Source: Blastomonas sp. CACIA14H2 (GTDB taxonomy: Bacteria > Pseudomonadota > Alphaproteobacteria > Sphingomonadales > Sphingomonadaceae). From it: DNA of 54,379 nucleotides. The notes below the pieces were generated by a model. The model did no database searches and was not told the origin of the DNA. It saw only the letters and a list, made by a program, of their open reading frames with translations. A program made the translations under genes and the position numbers. This document shows positions 38,246 to 47,121 of the stretch, piece by piece. The number at the start of each line of letters is the position of its first letter. The stretch's first letter is position 1. The DNA lies in assembly GCA_000503195.1 (NCBI GenBank), contig AYSC01000027.1:1-54379 (forward strand), written 5' to 3'.

Positions 38246-39457
38246 TCAGGCCCGAGACAGGCCGAGCAGATGCCCCATGTCCTTCACGAAGATCTTCGCG
38301 TGCGCCACCGGTTTGCGGCGCACCAGCTCCTTGTGCATATAGCTCTGCCAGGTGAGATACTGCACGTCCGGGTCGGCGCACATCTTGACGAAGCGCTCGC
38401 GGCGCTTGTCCGACGAATACCAGAAATATTGCATGATCCCCAGGATCCAGAACACCTTGCCATGCTTGGCCATGAAGGCCTTGCGCGCCTGCTTGAGCGC
38501 GGACGGCTTGCCGGTGCCGAGGAACTGCCAGACCGCATCCGCCGCCAGCCGCCCGCAGGCCATCGCGTAATAGATGCCCTCGCCCGACGCCGGGGCGACG
38601 ACGCCTGCCGCATCGCCCGCGACCACGATGTCACGGCCATTGTCCCAGCGTTTCAAGGGCTTGAGCGGAATCGGCGCGCCTTCGGTGCGGATCGTCTCGC
38701 ACCCCTCGAGCCCGACCTGCTTGCGCATCAGCGCGGTGGTCTCGCGCAGGGCAAAGCCCTTGTGCGCGCTGCCAAGGCCGATGCTCGCGGTCTTGCCGTG
38801 CGGGAAGATCCAGGCATAGAAATCGGGCGAGAGATGGCCCTGATAATAGACGTCGCAGCGGTCGGGATCGAAATCCGCCGCAGCCGCGACCGCCGGTTCG
38901 GGCGCCTTGATGATCTCGTGATAGGCAAAGACGCATTTGACGTCCTTCGCGCCGGGTATGTTCTGTTTCGCCACCGCCGATCGCGCGCCGTCCGCGCCGA
39001 TGACCGATCGCACGCGCAACCGGCGATTAGGCCCGCCGCGTTCCTGCCGATACACCAGCACCGCCATGCCGTCCGAATCGCGGTCGATCTTTTCATAGCT
39101 GCCGGTGATCCGCGTGGCGCCATTGTGGCGCGCGCGCTCGCGCAGCCATTCGTCGAACACGTCGCGGTCGACCATGCCGACAAAACCCTTGCCCTCGGGG
39201 CCGTCACCCACCGGCATGTCGACCTCGCGGCCCGAGGGTGCGATCATCCGCGCCGCGCGCGCCTTGGCGACGAGCAAGGATTCGGGAATCTCGAAATCCT
39301 TGAGCAGCCGCGGCGGGATCGCGCCGCCGCACGGCTTGATCCGCCCGTCGCGGTCGAGCAGCAGCACCTTGAGCCCGCGCCGCGCCAGATCGTTCGCCGC
39401 AGTCGCTCCCGATGGGCCGCCGCCGATGACCGCCACATCGAAATCCGCCTGTGCCAT
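38246..39457 (-). CDS. bchP: geranylgeranyl reductase for bacteriochlorophyll
   Basis: The 403-residue flavoprotein reduces the geranylgeranyl tail of bacteriochlorophyll a to phytyl. Key motifs: VAVIGGGPSGATAANDLARR (residues 8-27, dinucleotide fold), IKPCGGAIPPRLL, and VAGDAAGVVAPASGEGIYYA. The C-terminal KHGKVFWILGIMQYFWYSSD is a BchP hallmark. The start ATG is at 39455-39457, 25 bp after the stop of the pucC-like gene. It is the third gene of the operon read from bchG. Confidence 0.95.
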   Translation of the reverse strand: MAQADFDVAVIGGGPSGATAANDLARRGLKVLLLDRDGRIKPCGGAIPPRLLKDFEIPESLLVAKARAARMIAPSGREVDMPVGDGPEGKGFVGMVDRDVFDEWLRERARHNGATRITGSYEKIDRDSDGMAVLVYRQERGGPNRRLRVRSVIGADGARSAVAKQNIPGAKDVKCVFAYHEIIKAPEPAVAAAADFDPDRCDVYYQGHLSPDFYAWIFPHGKTASIGLGSAHKGFALRETTALMRKQVGLEGCETIRTEGAPIPLKPLKRWDNGRDIVVAGDAAGVVAPASGEGIYYAMACGRLAADAVWQFLGTGKPSALKQARKAFMAKHGKVFWILGIMQYFWYSSDKRRERFVKMCADPDVQYLTWQSYMHKELVRRKPVAHAKIFVKDMGHLLGLSRA

Positions 39458-39482
39458 TGCTCCAAGCTCCTTGTTCAGGCCC

Positions 39483-40805
39483 TCAGGCCGGTGCCGCCAC
39501 CATAGACGGAGGGGTGCTGCGCATCTTCACGCGCACCCCCAGCAGGGCGGAGAGGACGAACAGCCCCGCTTCGCCTGCAAAGATCAGCTGGAAGGCCGCG
39601 CCATCGCTGGCGAGCGCCCCGCGCGCCGCATCGACGCCGACGGCTCCCGAAAGCCCGCCCAGCCCGAAGGCGATCGCCTGCGCTGCGCCCCAGACGCCCA
39701 TGCGCACGCCCTCCTTCGACTGCTGGCCCGCGCCCGCCAGCCCCATCATCGCGCCGATCGCGGACACCGCGAACAGCCCGTTGGCAAAGCCGAGCAGACC
39801 GACATTGAGCCTGAGCGGCCAGATGATGGAGGTGGTCGCGGCGAAGGCGAGGCCGGCGAGCGCGAGCGCGCTGCCGCCGCATCCCGCGAGGATCCACCAG
39901 CGCAGGTCCGCCGGCCTGCGCCCGGCAAAGGCGCTGCCGCCGATTCCGGCGACGATCATCCCCGCCATCACCCCGCCATGCTGCAGGCCTGCCAATTTGG
40001 TCGATTCGCCTGGGGTCATGCCGAAGACGAGGCCTGCATAGGGTTCGAGGATCAGGTCCTGCATCGCATAGGCGAGCATCGAGACGAAGACGAAGATGGT
40101 GAAGCGCCGCGCGGTGGCATCGCCCATGATCTCGCGCAAGGCCTCGCCGAACGAGGCCGAGGGCGCATCGCCATGCGGGTGCGCGGGCGCGACCAGGCGG
40201 CGCTCGATTCCCGAGATCGCGACCCAGGCGAGCAGGAACGCACAGAGCGCCACGCCGCCCGAGACGGTGGCGAGCCGCTGCTCGCTGAACGGATCGATCA
40301 GGCTGCCCGCGGTTGCCGCTGCCATCACGATGCCCGCGACCATCATGATCCAGGTGATCGCGGCGGCTGCCGCGCGCCTTTCGGGGACCACGCCCGACGC
40401 GAGCATCGCGAGCAGCGAGGTGCCCGCCGCGCCCACGCCCGCGCCGATCATGCTGAAGGCGAGGATCGCGAGCAGGGTGCCCGGGATCGCTGCGACGGGC
40501 AGCAGGATGGTCGCGTTGACCGCGACGATGCCGCCCAGCGCGAGTATCCCCATGCCGCCGACGATCCAGGGCGTGCGCTTGCGCCCCTTGTCCGATCCGT
40601 GCCCCCATAAGGGCCGCGACAGTTGCACCGCATAATGCCAAGCGACGAGGCCGGCAGGCAGCGCGGCAGGCAGCGCGTATTCGACCACCATCACCCGGTT
40701 GAGCAGCGAGGTTGCGAGCATCACGATCGCGCCGATGCTGGCCTGGACCAGCCCCATGCGCATGATGTCGGTCCAGCCGAGACCAATTTTCGCACCGGCG
40801 CTCAT
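39483..40805 (-). CDS. PucC/LhaA-type chlorophyll transporter (BCD family, MFS)
   Basis: The 440-residue membrane protein has about twelve helices in the BCD subgroup of MFS. Visible features: the N-terminal TDIMRMGLVQASIGAIVMLA, LSRPLWGHGSDKGRKRTPWI (a charged loop between helices 2 and 3), AMQDLILEPYAGLVFGMTPG and GAAQAIAFGLGGLSGAVGVD. Such proteins (PucC, LhaA, Bch2) deliver bacteriochlorophyll to antenna complexes or stabilise assembly. The start overlaps the bchG stop (ATGA at 40802-40805), so the pair is coupled. Location between bchG and bchP matches the 'bch2/orf428' gene of phototroph clusters; exact subgroup needs alignment. Confidence 0.9.
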   Translation of the reverse strand: MSAGAKIGLGWTDIMRMGLVQASIGAIVMLATSLLNRVMVVEYALPAALPAGLVAWHYAVQLSRPLWGHGSDKGRKRTPWIVGGMGILALGGIVAVNATILLPVAAIPGTLLAILAFSMIGAGVGAAGTSLLAMLASGVVPERRAAAAAITWIMMVAGIVMAAATAGSLIDPFSEQRLATVSGGVALCAFLLAWVAISGIERRLVAPAHPHGDAPSASFGEALREIMGDATARRFTIFVFVSMLAYAMQDLILEPYAGLVFGMTPGESTKLAGLQHGGVMAGMIVAGIGGSAFAGRRPADLRWWILAGCGGSALALAGLAFAATTSIIWPLRLNVGLLGFANGLFAVSAIGAMMGLAGAGQQSKEGVRMGVWGAAQAIAFGLGGLSGAVGVDAARGALASDGAAFQLIFAGEAGLFVLSALLGVRVKMRSTPPSMVAAPA

Positions 40806-41704
40806 ATCCAGCCCCCCAGGCCCAGCGCGGCGGCGAGCATGCCGAGCACATAGGACGAGACGCCGGTGGCATTGTACCAGGGCGCGTATTTGTTGGGGTC
40901 GGTGAGCAGGCGGCGCATGAACACGATCTGCATCGCGAGCAACAGCGTCACCGCGATGGCCGAAATCGCCAGCCCCCATTGGAACAGCAGCGCGATCACG
41001 ATCAGCTGCGGCACGGCCATCACCGCGCAGGCGAGCCGCGCGGCAGTCGCGACGCCGAGCGTCACTGGCAGCGAGCGCACGCCCATCGCGCTGTCGCCCT
41101 CGACCGCCTTGAAATCGTTCAAGGTCATGATGCCATGCGCGCCCAGGCTGTAGAGCAGGATGACGACCAGCACGCGCGCGTCAGGCAGGCCTCCAGTCAT
41201 CACGCTCGCCCCGGTGAACCAACTCAGGCCTTCGTAGCTGAGGCCCACGACGGCAGGGCCGACCCAGCCGCTCATCTTGAAACGGAACGGCGGCGCGCTG
41301 TATCCCCAGGCGCAGAGCAGCCCGACGATCGTCGCGACGAACACCCAGAAGCCGAGCGCGAGACCGAGCAGCAGCGACAGGCCTGACCCGATCAGCGCGA
41401 CATACAGGCCCCAGCGGCCGGCGATGCGGCCGGAAGGGATCGGGCGTTCGGGCTGGTTGATCGCGTCGACATGCCGGTCGAACCAGTCGTTCACCGCCTG
41501 GCTGGTGCCGCAGACCATCGGCCCTGCCAGCAGCACGCCGCCCAGCAGGAACCACCAGCGCCCGTCGAGCCCTGCACCCGACGACATCACGCCGCAGAAG
41601 AACGCCCACATCGGCGGAAACCAGGTCACCGGCTTCAATAATTCCAGCACGTCGCGCGGATGCGGAATCGGCGCGGACGGCGAAATGTTGGCGGAGCGAT
41701 CCAT
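40802..41704 (-). CDS. bchG: bacteriochlorophyll synthase (geranylgeranyl transferase)
   Basis: The 300-residue UbiA-type prenyltransferase attaches the geranylgeranyl chain to bacteriochlorophyllide. The prenyl-diphosphate motif is QAVNDWFDRHVDAINQPERP, and the second Asp motif is IMTLNDFKAVEGDSAMGVRS. Many membrane helices. A promoter TTGACA (41735-41740) N17 TAGCCT (41712-41717) on the minus strand places transcription start at about 41705, next to the ATG (41702-41704). A PpsR-type site overlaps the -35 element (41735-41752). First gene of bchG-pucC-like-bchP-tspO-orf90. Confidence 0.95.
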   Translation of the reverse strand: MDRSANISPSAPIPHPRDVLELLKPVTWFPPMWAFFCGVMSSGAGLDGRWWFLLGGVLLAGPMVCGTSQAVNDWFDRHVDAINQPERPIPSGRIAGRWGLYVALIGSGLSLLLGLALGFWVFVATIVGLLCAWGYSAPPFRFKMSGWVGPAVVGLSYEGLSWFTGASVMTGGLPDARVLVVILLYSLGAHGIMTLNDFKAVEGDSAMGVRSLPVTLGVATAARLACAVMAVPQLIVIALLFQWGLAISAIAVTLLLAMQIVFMRRLLTDPNKYAPWYNATGVSSYVLGMLAAALGLGGWI

Positions 41705-41734
41705 GGCGCAAAGGCTATGCCTGACGCCCTAGAG

Positions 41735-41752
41735 TGTCAATCAGAATGGACA
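41735..41752. promoter_or_regulatory. PpsR-type site, bchG promoter
   Basis: TGTCAATCAGAATGGACA is an exact TGT-N12-ACA. The first six bases are the complement of the bchG -35 box TTGACA, so occupation would hide the -35. Confidence 0.85.
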
Positions 41753-41914
41753 GCTGCCGATGCGGTCTGGGAATGCGCATCCGGCAGCCGCCCAGAGCGG
41801 CTCGCCGATTGTCACAAAAGCGTTTTGCGATATTCACAAAAACGACATAAAAGCTTCATATTGGCGCAGCCGAACCGTCGCGGCAGGGCGCGGCACTGCG
41901 ACAGGCGCCTGAAC

Positions 41915-43387
41915 ATGACATTGGCTCGTACGGCATTTTTCCGAAAGCGCATACTCGCGGTCGCGCTGGCCGGCGTCGCATCCCCGGCTCTGGCACAAGG
42001 CGCGCCGGCGCCTTCCGCGGCACAGCCCGACTATCTCGGCATCATCGCCGATCTTCAGCGCCAGATCGACGAGCTCAAGGCGACGGTCAGCGAACTGCAG
42101 GCGGAAAGGCAGGCTGCGGCCGCTGCGCCTGTCGCTGCGCCCCCCGTCATGGCTCAGGCGGCACCGTCACCGCCCCCCGCCGCACCCGTGACCGCGGCCT
42201 CTCCCGCCCCGCAGGTCGCCGATGCCAGCCCCAAAAAGGGAAAGGCCTGGTATGAAAAGCTGCAGCTGCGCGGCTATACCCAGCTCAGGCTCAACACGAT
42301 CGTCTCGGGCGATGCCGATGCGCCGGCGGGCGTGTCGCGGCTGCGCACCATCGGCGACGGCGATGTGCGATCGGGCAACAATTTCAGCTTCCGCCGCGTC
42401 CGCCTGGTGCTGCAGGGCGATGTCAGCGACTATCTCTCGCTCTACCTTCAGGCGGACATGGCGTCGGCGGTGTCGAACCAGTCTGTGGGCGAGCGGCGCG
42501 AAGGCTTTGCCCAGCTGCGCGATGCCTATGCCGATGTGTTTCCCACGAAGGACAAGAGCTTCCGCATCCGGCTCGGCCAATCGAAAATCCCCTATGGCTG
42601 GGAGAACATGCAGTCCTCGTCGAACCGGCTCGCGCTCGATCGCAGCGACGGCATCAACACCGGTGCCCCGAGCGAGCGCGATATCGGCATCGTCGCCTAT
42701 TACACGCCCGATCATGTCCAGGACATCTGGGACCGGCTGGGCAAGGACGGGCAGAAGCTGTTCGGCAATTACGGCGCCTTCGGCCTCGGCGCGTTCAACG
42801 GCCAGGGCACCAACCGCACCGAGACCAACGACAATGTGATGATCGTCGGCCTCGCCACCTGGCCGTTCGAGCTCGACGCGCTGGGGCTCGAGGGGCAGGT
42901 GCTCGAACTGGGCGGGTCCTTCTATCGCAACCGCATCAATCCGGAGATCCGTACCGGCGGGGTCAGCCCGATCGACTACAAGGACAACCGCATCGGCGTG
43001 CATGCGATCCTGTACCCGCAGCCGTTCGGCCTGCAGGCGGAATGGAACTGGGGCAGGGGGCCCGAATTCAACCCCGTTACCGGCCGTATCGAGGAACGCC
43101 CAATCAACGGCGGCTATGTCCAGGCAATGGCGCGGGTGCGGCGCTCGCCGCTGGGGCCCTTCTATCCCTTTGCGCGCTGGCAATATTATCGCGGCGGCTT
43201 CAAGGCCGCGACCAACGCGCCGCGGCTGGAGACCGAGGAGCTCGAGTTCGGCCTCGAATTCCTGCCCACCCCCGCGCTCGAGCTGACCGTCACCTATGGC
43301 TTCGCCTCGCGCAAGGAGGCCGACGAGCGCCGCTTCGGCCAGGCCGAGGGCGAGCTGCTGCGCATCCAGGCGCAATGGAACTATTGA
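41915..43387 (+). CDS. OprO/OprP-type outer-membrane porin
   Basis: The 490-residue precursor starts MTLARTAFFRKRILAVALAG and has a signal peptide ending SPALAQ. An N-terminal coiled coil (DYLGIIADLQRQIDELKATV) and a Pro/Ala-rich linker precede the barrel, which carries FSFRRVRLVLQGDVSDYLSL, YADVFPTKDKSFRIRLGQSK and the C-terminal LRIQAQWNY. Phosphate-selective porins of this group are often controlled by PhoB; in the promoter there are two TCACAAAA segments about 21 bp apart, but no classical Pho box. It interrupts the photosynthesis genes. Confidence 0.85.
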   Translation: MTLARTAFFRKRILAVALAGVASPALAQGAPAPSAAQPDYLGIIADLQRQIDELKATVSELQAERQAAAAAPVAAPPVMAQAAPSPPPAAPVTAASPAPQVADASPKKGKAWYEKLQLRGYTQLRLNTIVSGDADAPAGVSRLRTIGDGDVRSGNNFSFRRVRLVLQGDVSDYLSLYLQADMASAVSNQSVGERREGFAQLRDAYADVFPTKDKSFRIRLGQSKIPYGWENMQSSSNRLALDRSDGINTGAPSERDIGIVAYYTPDHVQDIWDRLGKDGQKLFGNYGAFGLGAFNGQGTNRTETNDNVMIVGLATWPFELDALGLEGQVLELGGSFYRNRINPEIRTGGVSPIDYKDNRIGVHAILYPQPFGLQAEWNWGRGPEFNPVTGRIEERPINGGYVQAMARVRRSPLGPFYPFARWQYYRGGFKAATNAPRLETEELEFGLEFLPTPALELTVTYGFASRKEADERRFGQAEGELLRIQAQWNY

Positions 43388-43437
43388 CCCTTTCTGCACG
43401 CCTTCGAGTATAGACAGCGCGTTTCGGGAGAGGTTCG

Positions 43438-44889
43438 ATGGCGCTGCACCGACTGGCGATGCTGATGGCGCTTGCGCCGCTGCTGCTCTTTTCCTCGGCG
43501 GAGCGTGCCGCCACTGCGCCGCCGGTGCGGCTTGAGGCGGAGGCGCTGGCCGGCAGCGCGGATGTCACCGTGGCGGGCCAGGTCGCTACCGCGCCGCAGG
43601 CCACGGTCCAGCGCGACGACCGCGAATATCCCTTCTACATGCCGATGCAGGGCCTGCGCAAACCGGCGGTGACGTTGCGCATCCGCTGCGATGCCTCGCG
43701 GGCGGCGGGGCGCGAGGTCTATGCCGGTCCATCGGCGGAGCAGCTCTACGGCCAGGTCGAGGGCGGCTTCGAGTTTATCTACGAAGCGCAGGACAGCGCA
43801 GGACGTCCGTGCGTCTATCCCTTCTCGCCCTGGATGCCGCAGATCGTCGGGCAGCTTGACCGCACGCAATATATCTTTCGCTCGTCGATGCCCGGCGTGC
43901 CCGTCACCTTCCGCACCAACGACGCCTGGGCGGGCATCAACCTCAGGCTGTTCGATGTCGGGCCGCAGCGCATTCATTTCGAGATGCGCGACATCGCGCT
44001 CGACCTGCCGGGCGCGGGCGAATCCAAGGGCGCGGTGCATCTCGAGGTGCTCGGCGTGACCCGGCCCGGCCTGATCACCGCGGTGATCCGGCGCGCCAAT
44101 CTCTTCGGCGGCAAGAACGCGATTTTCGTGCCCGGCGGCGAGACGATGGTGCTGATCGAGGACAGCATCGTCCGCGGCAATGTCGGCGACAATGTCGATC
44201 AGGAGCACGGCACCTATATCAACGGCACCCTGGTCACGCATGTCCGCAACAGCACCTGGTACGGGCAGAAGGGCTGGATCGATGTCGCCAGCGGGCACCA
44301 GCTCAAGGACAAGGCTTATTTACGCGTCTACGAGAATGTGACCGTCGCCAACCTGCCGGGCGCGACGGTGCCCTCGGCGATGCCGCTGGTCGATATCTCG
44401 GCCTTCGGCTTCACCTGGTCGAACAACCTGCAACTGAAGCGCGTCGCCCCGGCGCAGGACGTGCGCGATGCGCTGGTCGATCTGCGCACCGAGATCGTCT
44501 ATGGCACGCCCGATCATTATCCCTGGAACATCATGGTCGATCCCGGCTGGCGGATGCCGCCCAATCCGCTTGGCGCGCTCGACCAGGTCTATCTCTCGGT
44601 GTTCCAGAACACGCTGGTCGACAGCTATCGCACCGAACCCTTCGTGTTCCGCGCCTGGCGCCAGGGGCTGGGGGTGGAACCGGGCACGCCCACGGTGATC
44701 GGCAACGAGGCGACCACCAGCGCGCAACAGCGCATCGTTTCGTTGGCGTTCAACACCAAGGGCACGTTCCGCAAGCCTTTTGGGCCCGAGGGCTGGACCT
44801 ATGCCGATCCCGTGCTGCCGCCCGAGATGCAATGGGTGCGCGACCGCGACGCCTTTATCCGCCACGCGCTGGGTTTGATTGGCCGATAG
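43438..44889 (+). CDS. secreted protein of unknown function, beta-helix-like
   Basis: The 483-residue precursor begins MALHRLAMLMALAPLLLFSS with a signal peptide (cut near ERAATA). The centre has short repeated turns typical of right-handed beta-helices (IEDSIVRGNVGDNVDQEHGT, YINGTLVTHVRNSTWYGQKG, WIDVASGHQLKDKAYLRVYE). No catalytic signature is recognised. The start has GGGAGAGG upstream and it follows the porin by 50 bp. A carbohydrate-binding or surface role is possible but unsupported. Confidence 0.75.
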   Translation: MALHRLAMLMALAPLLLFSSAERAATAPPVRLEAEALAGSADVTVAGQVATAPQATVQRDDREYPFYMPMQGLRKPAVTLRIRCDASRAAGREVYAGPSAEQLYGQVEGGFEFIYEAQDSAGRPCVYPFSPWMPQIVGQLDRTQYIFRSSMPGVPVTFRTNDAWAGINLRLFDVGPQRIHFEMRDIALDLPGAGESKGAVHLEVLGVTRPGLITAVIRRANLFGGKNAIFVPGGETMVLIEDSIVRGNVGDNVDQEHGTYINGTLVTHVRNSTWYGQKGWIDVASGHQLKDKAYLRVYENVTVANLPGATVPSAMPLVDISAFGFTWSNNLQLKRVAPAQDVRDALVDLRTEIVYGTPDHYPWNIMVDPGWRMPPNPLGALDQVYLSVFQNTLVDSYRTEPFVFRAWRQGLGVEPGTPTVIGNEATTSAQQRIVSLAFNTKGTFRKPFGPEGWTYADPVLPPEMQWVRDRDAFIRHALGLIGR

Positions 44890-44964
44890 CCGCATTTTGC
44901 GATTGATTCTCATAAGCTGATTGCCTAGTCGCTTTTGCGAACGATTATCGCAAAGGGGGCAGGC
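44890..44964. promoter_or_regulatory. palindromic control region before iron-uptake pair
   Basis: TTGCGA-N7-TCGCAA (44935-44953) is a perfect 6+6 dyad. An A/T-rich segment (GATTGATTCTCATAAGCTGA) lies just upstream and is the best promoter and Fur-site candidate. The dyad sits 11 bases before the receptor ATG. Iron-responsive control is expected from the gene type but the protein bound is not identified. Confidence 0.5.
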
Positions 44965-47121
44965 ATGAGTTTCCGCATTGGCACGCCAGCGCTGGCTTTG
45001 GCCGTTGGCCTGATCGGCGCAGCGCCGGTCATGGCACAATCGACCGCGCAGGATCAGGTATCGGCAAGCGAAGTCGATTCTGGCGATGGCGAGGGGGAGC
45101 AGATCATCGTTACCGGTCGCGCGCAGAAGCTCTATCGCGTGGAGCAGACGAGCGCGGGCAAGCTGCCGACCGAGCCGCTGCTTTCCAGCCAGAATATCAC
45201 GGTCATCACGCAGGAGCTGATCCAGGACCAGGGCGCGCGCGACGCACAGGATATCTATCGCAACATCTCGGGCGTCAGCTTCTTCAGCTATGCAGGGGTG
45301 ACCGCACGCGGCTTCCGGCAGGAGGAAATCTTTTTCGACGGCCTGCGCGGCGACCCTTATGCCGGATTTGCCGTGCCGCAGCTGTTCAACCTCGAACGCG
45401 TCGAGTTTCTCAAGGGTCCGGCGGGGATGCTCTACGGCCCCGGCGCGCCGGGCGGGCTGTTCAACTATGTCACCAAGAAACCCGATGCCAGCGCCTTCAA
45501 GGCCGAACTTCGCGGCATTGTCGGCAATGCCGATCGTTATGGCGGCTCGGGCGAGGTCAACGCGCCGCTCGGCAGCGGCTTTACCGCGCGCGGCGGGCTG
45601 TTCTACGAAGATCGCGGGCTGTTCCGCTTCAACGCCTCGTCGCGCACGCTGATCGCCGATGGCGGCCTCGCCTTCGATCCTGGTCCGGTCAGGATCATCC
45701 TGCAGGCGACGCAATATGACCAGGAGCTCGATGCCAATCGACTCCGCGGCGTGCCGACCGACAATGCGGGCAATTTCCTCGCCAGCCGCCGTTGGAACCA
45801 CAATGAGCCGAGCGACTTTCTCAACCTGAATTCCACCGTGTTCCAGGGCCGGATCGAGGCTGAACCGCTCGCAGGGCTGAAGATCGACGCCACGCTGCGC
45901 TACAATGATGCGACCGAGGTCCAGCAATATCACGAGCCGCGCGGCCTGTTCGATTCGAACCGCGACGGCATCGTCGATGCGACCACCCGCGAATTCCGCG
46001 ATCAGCGCCGCGACGAGGAATCCTGGTCGATGGGGGCCAATGCCGTTTACGGATTTGCCATCAGCCAGGGGGTGTCGAACCGCGTGCTGCTGGGCTTCGA
46101 CCATTATACCGGCGAAGAGGTGTTTGCAGGCCGCTCGCTCCGCGGGCGTACGGCACCGGCGACCGGGCTCCCCGGACCGCTCAGCCTGCTCAACCCCGTT
46201 TATGGCCAGTCCAACCCTGCGTCCTACAATCTGGGGCCGTTTTCCGTCACCAGCACCGACAGTCGGCGGACCGGCTTCTACGTTCTCGACGAACTGACGG
46301 TCGGACCGCTGATTCTGGTCGGCGGCATCCGGCGCGACAGTTTCCGCGACAATGCCAACGGCATCGTGTTCGAGGACGAGAAGACGACCTATCGCGCCGG
46401 CGCGGTCTATCGCATCACCGCCGAGATCTCGTTGTTCGGCCAATATGCCACCAGCTTCGAGCCGCAGGACCCGAGCGCGCAGAACCCGCTGGCCGGTGGC
46501 CCCTTTGCTCCGACGGCAGGCGACATCATCGAGGGCGGCATCAAGACCGCGCTGATGGGCGGGCGGATCCAGTCATCGCTTTCGGCCTATCAGATCCGCC
46601 GGGAAAACCTGTTGCAGGCCGATCCGCGCGGCGACCTCGGCAATGACGGCGTCGATGATTTCACGACCTTTGGCGAGGTCACCTCCAAGGGCATCGAATT
46701 CGATCTGGCCGCTGACATCACGCCCAATTGGGTGCTGACCATCGCTTATGCCTATAATGACACCAAGGTCACCGGCGACAATGGCGGCGGCGGCATTACC
46801 AACCGCGTGGGCAACCGCTTTGCCAATGCGCCGCGACATCAGCTGGGCTTCTGGACCCGCTACCAGATTCCGTCGCTCGGCCTCGCGGCGGCCTTTGGCG
46901 GCGATTATGTCGCCGAGCAGCTCAGCCTCAGCGGCCAGCGGGTGCAGCCGTACATGATCTTCGACGCCTCGCTGATCTATGAAACCGGGCCGATCCGCGC
47001 GATGCTGCGCGTCGACAATCTGTTCGACAAGACCTATGCCGTGTCGGGCTTTATCGACCGCACCGGCCATTTCCCGGGCGAACCGCGCTCGGTCTTCCTG
47101 GAAATCGGCTACAGGTTCTGA
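44965..47121 (+). CDS. TonB-dependent siderophore receptor
   Basis: The 718-residue precursor starts MSFRIGTPALALAVGLIGAA and has a signal peptide ending PVMAQS. The plug has the FhuA/FpvA-type EQIIVTGRAQKLYRVEQTSA, QNITVITQELIQDQGARDAQ, FFDGLRGDPYAGFAVPQLFN and LKGPAGMLYGPGAPGGLFNY. The C-terminus ends RSVFLEIGYRF, a terminal Phe. This is the ferrisiderophore receptor subgroup. Its stop overlaps the ATG of the PepSY gene (TGATG at 47119-47123). It interrupts the bch gene region. Confidence 0.93.
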   Translation: MSFRIGTPALALAVGLIGAAPVMAQSTAQDQVSASEVDSGDGEGEQIIVTGRAQKLYRVEQTSAGKLPTEPLLSSQNITVITQELIQDQGARDAQDIYRNISGVSFFSYAGVTARGFRQEEIFFDGLRGDPYAGFAVPQLFNLERVEFLKGPAGMLYGPGAPGGLFNYVTKKPDASAFKAELRGIVGNADRYGGSGEVNAPLGSGFTARGGLFYEDRGLFRFNASSRTLIADGGLAFDPGPVRIILQATQYDQELDANRLRGVPTDNAGNFLASRRWNHNEPSDFLNLNSTVFQGRIEAEPLAGLKIDATLRYNDATEVQQYHEPRGLFDSNRDGIVDATTREFRDQRRDEESWSMGANAVYGFAISQGVSNRVLLGFDHYTGEEVFAGRSLRGRTAPATGLPGPLSLLNPVYGQSNPASYNLGPFSVTSTDSRRTGFYVLDELTVGPLILVGGIRRDSFRDNANGIVFEDEKTTYRAGAVYRITAEISLFGQYATSFEPQDPSAQNPLAGGPFAPTAGDIIEGGIKTALMGGRIQSSLSAYQIRRENLLQADPRGDLGNDGVDDFTTFGEVTSKGIEFDLAADITPNWVLTIAYAYNDTKVTGDNGGGGITNRVGNRFANAPRHQLGFWTRYQIPSLGLAAAFGGDYVAEQLSLSGQRVQPYMIFDASLIYETGPIRAMLRVDNLFDKTYAVSGFIDRTGHFPGEPRSVFLEIGYRF

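Noticed and set aside
41810-41860. Pho box upstream of the porin gene
   Set aside because: Two TCACAAAA segments are present, but the classical 7-bp direct repeats with 4-bp spacing were not found.
44320-46443. A 707-codon minus-strand frame opposite the siderophore receptor
   Set aside because: Antisense to a receptor with clear plug and barrel motifs; no ribosome-binding site or domain.
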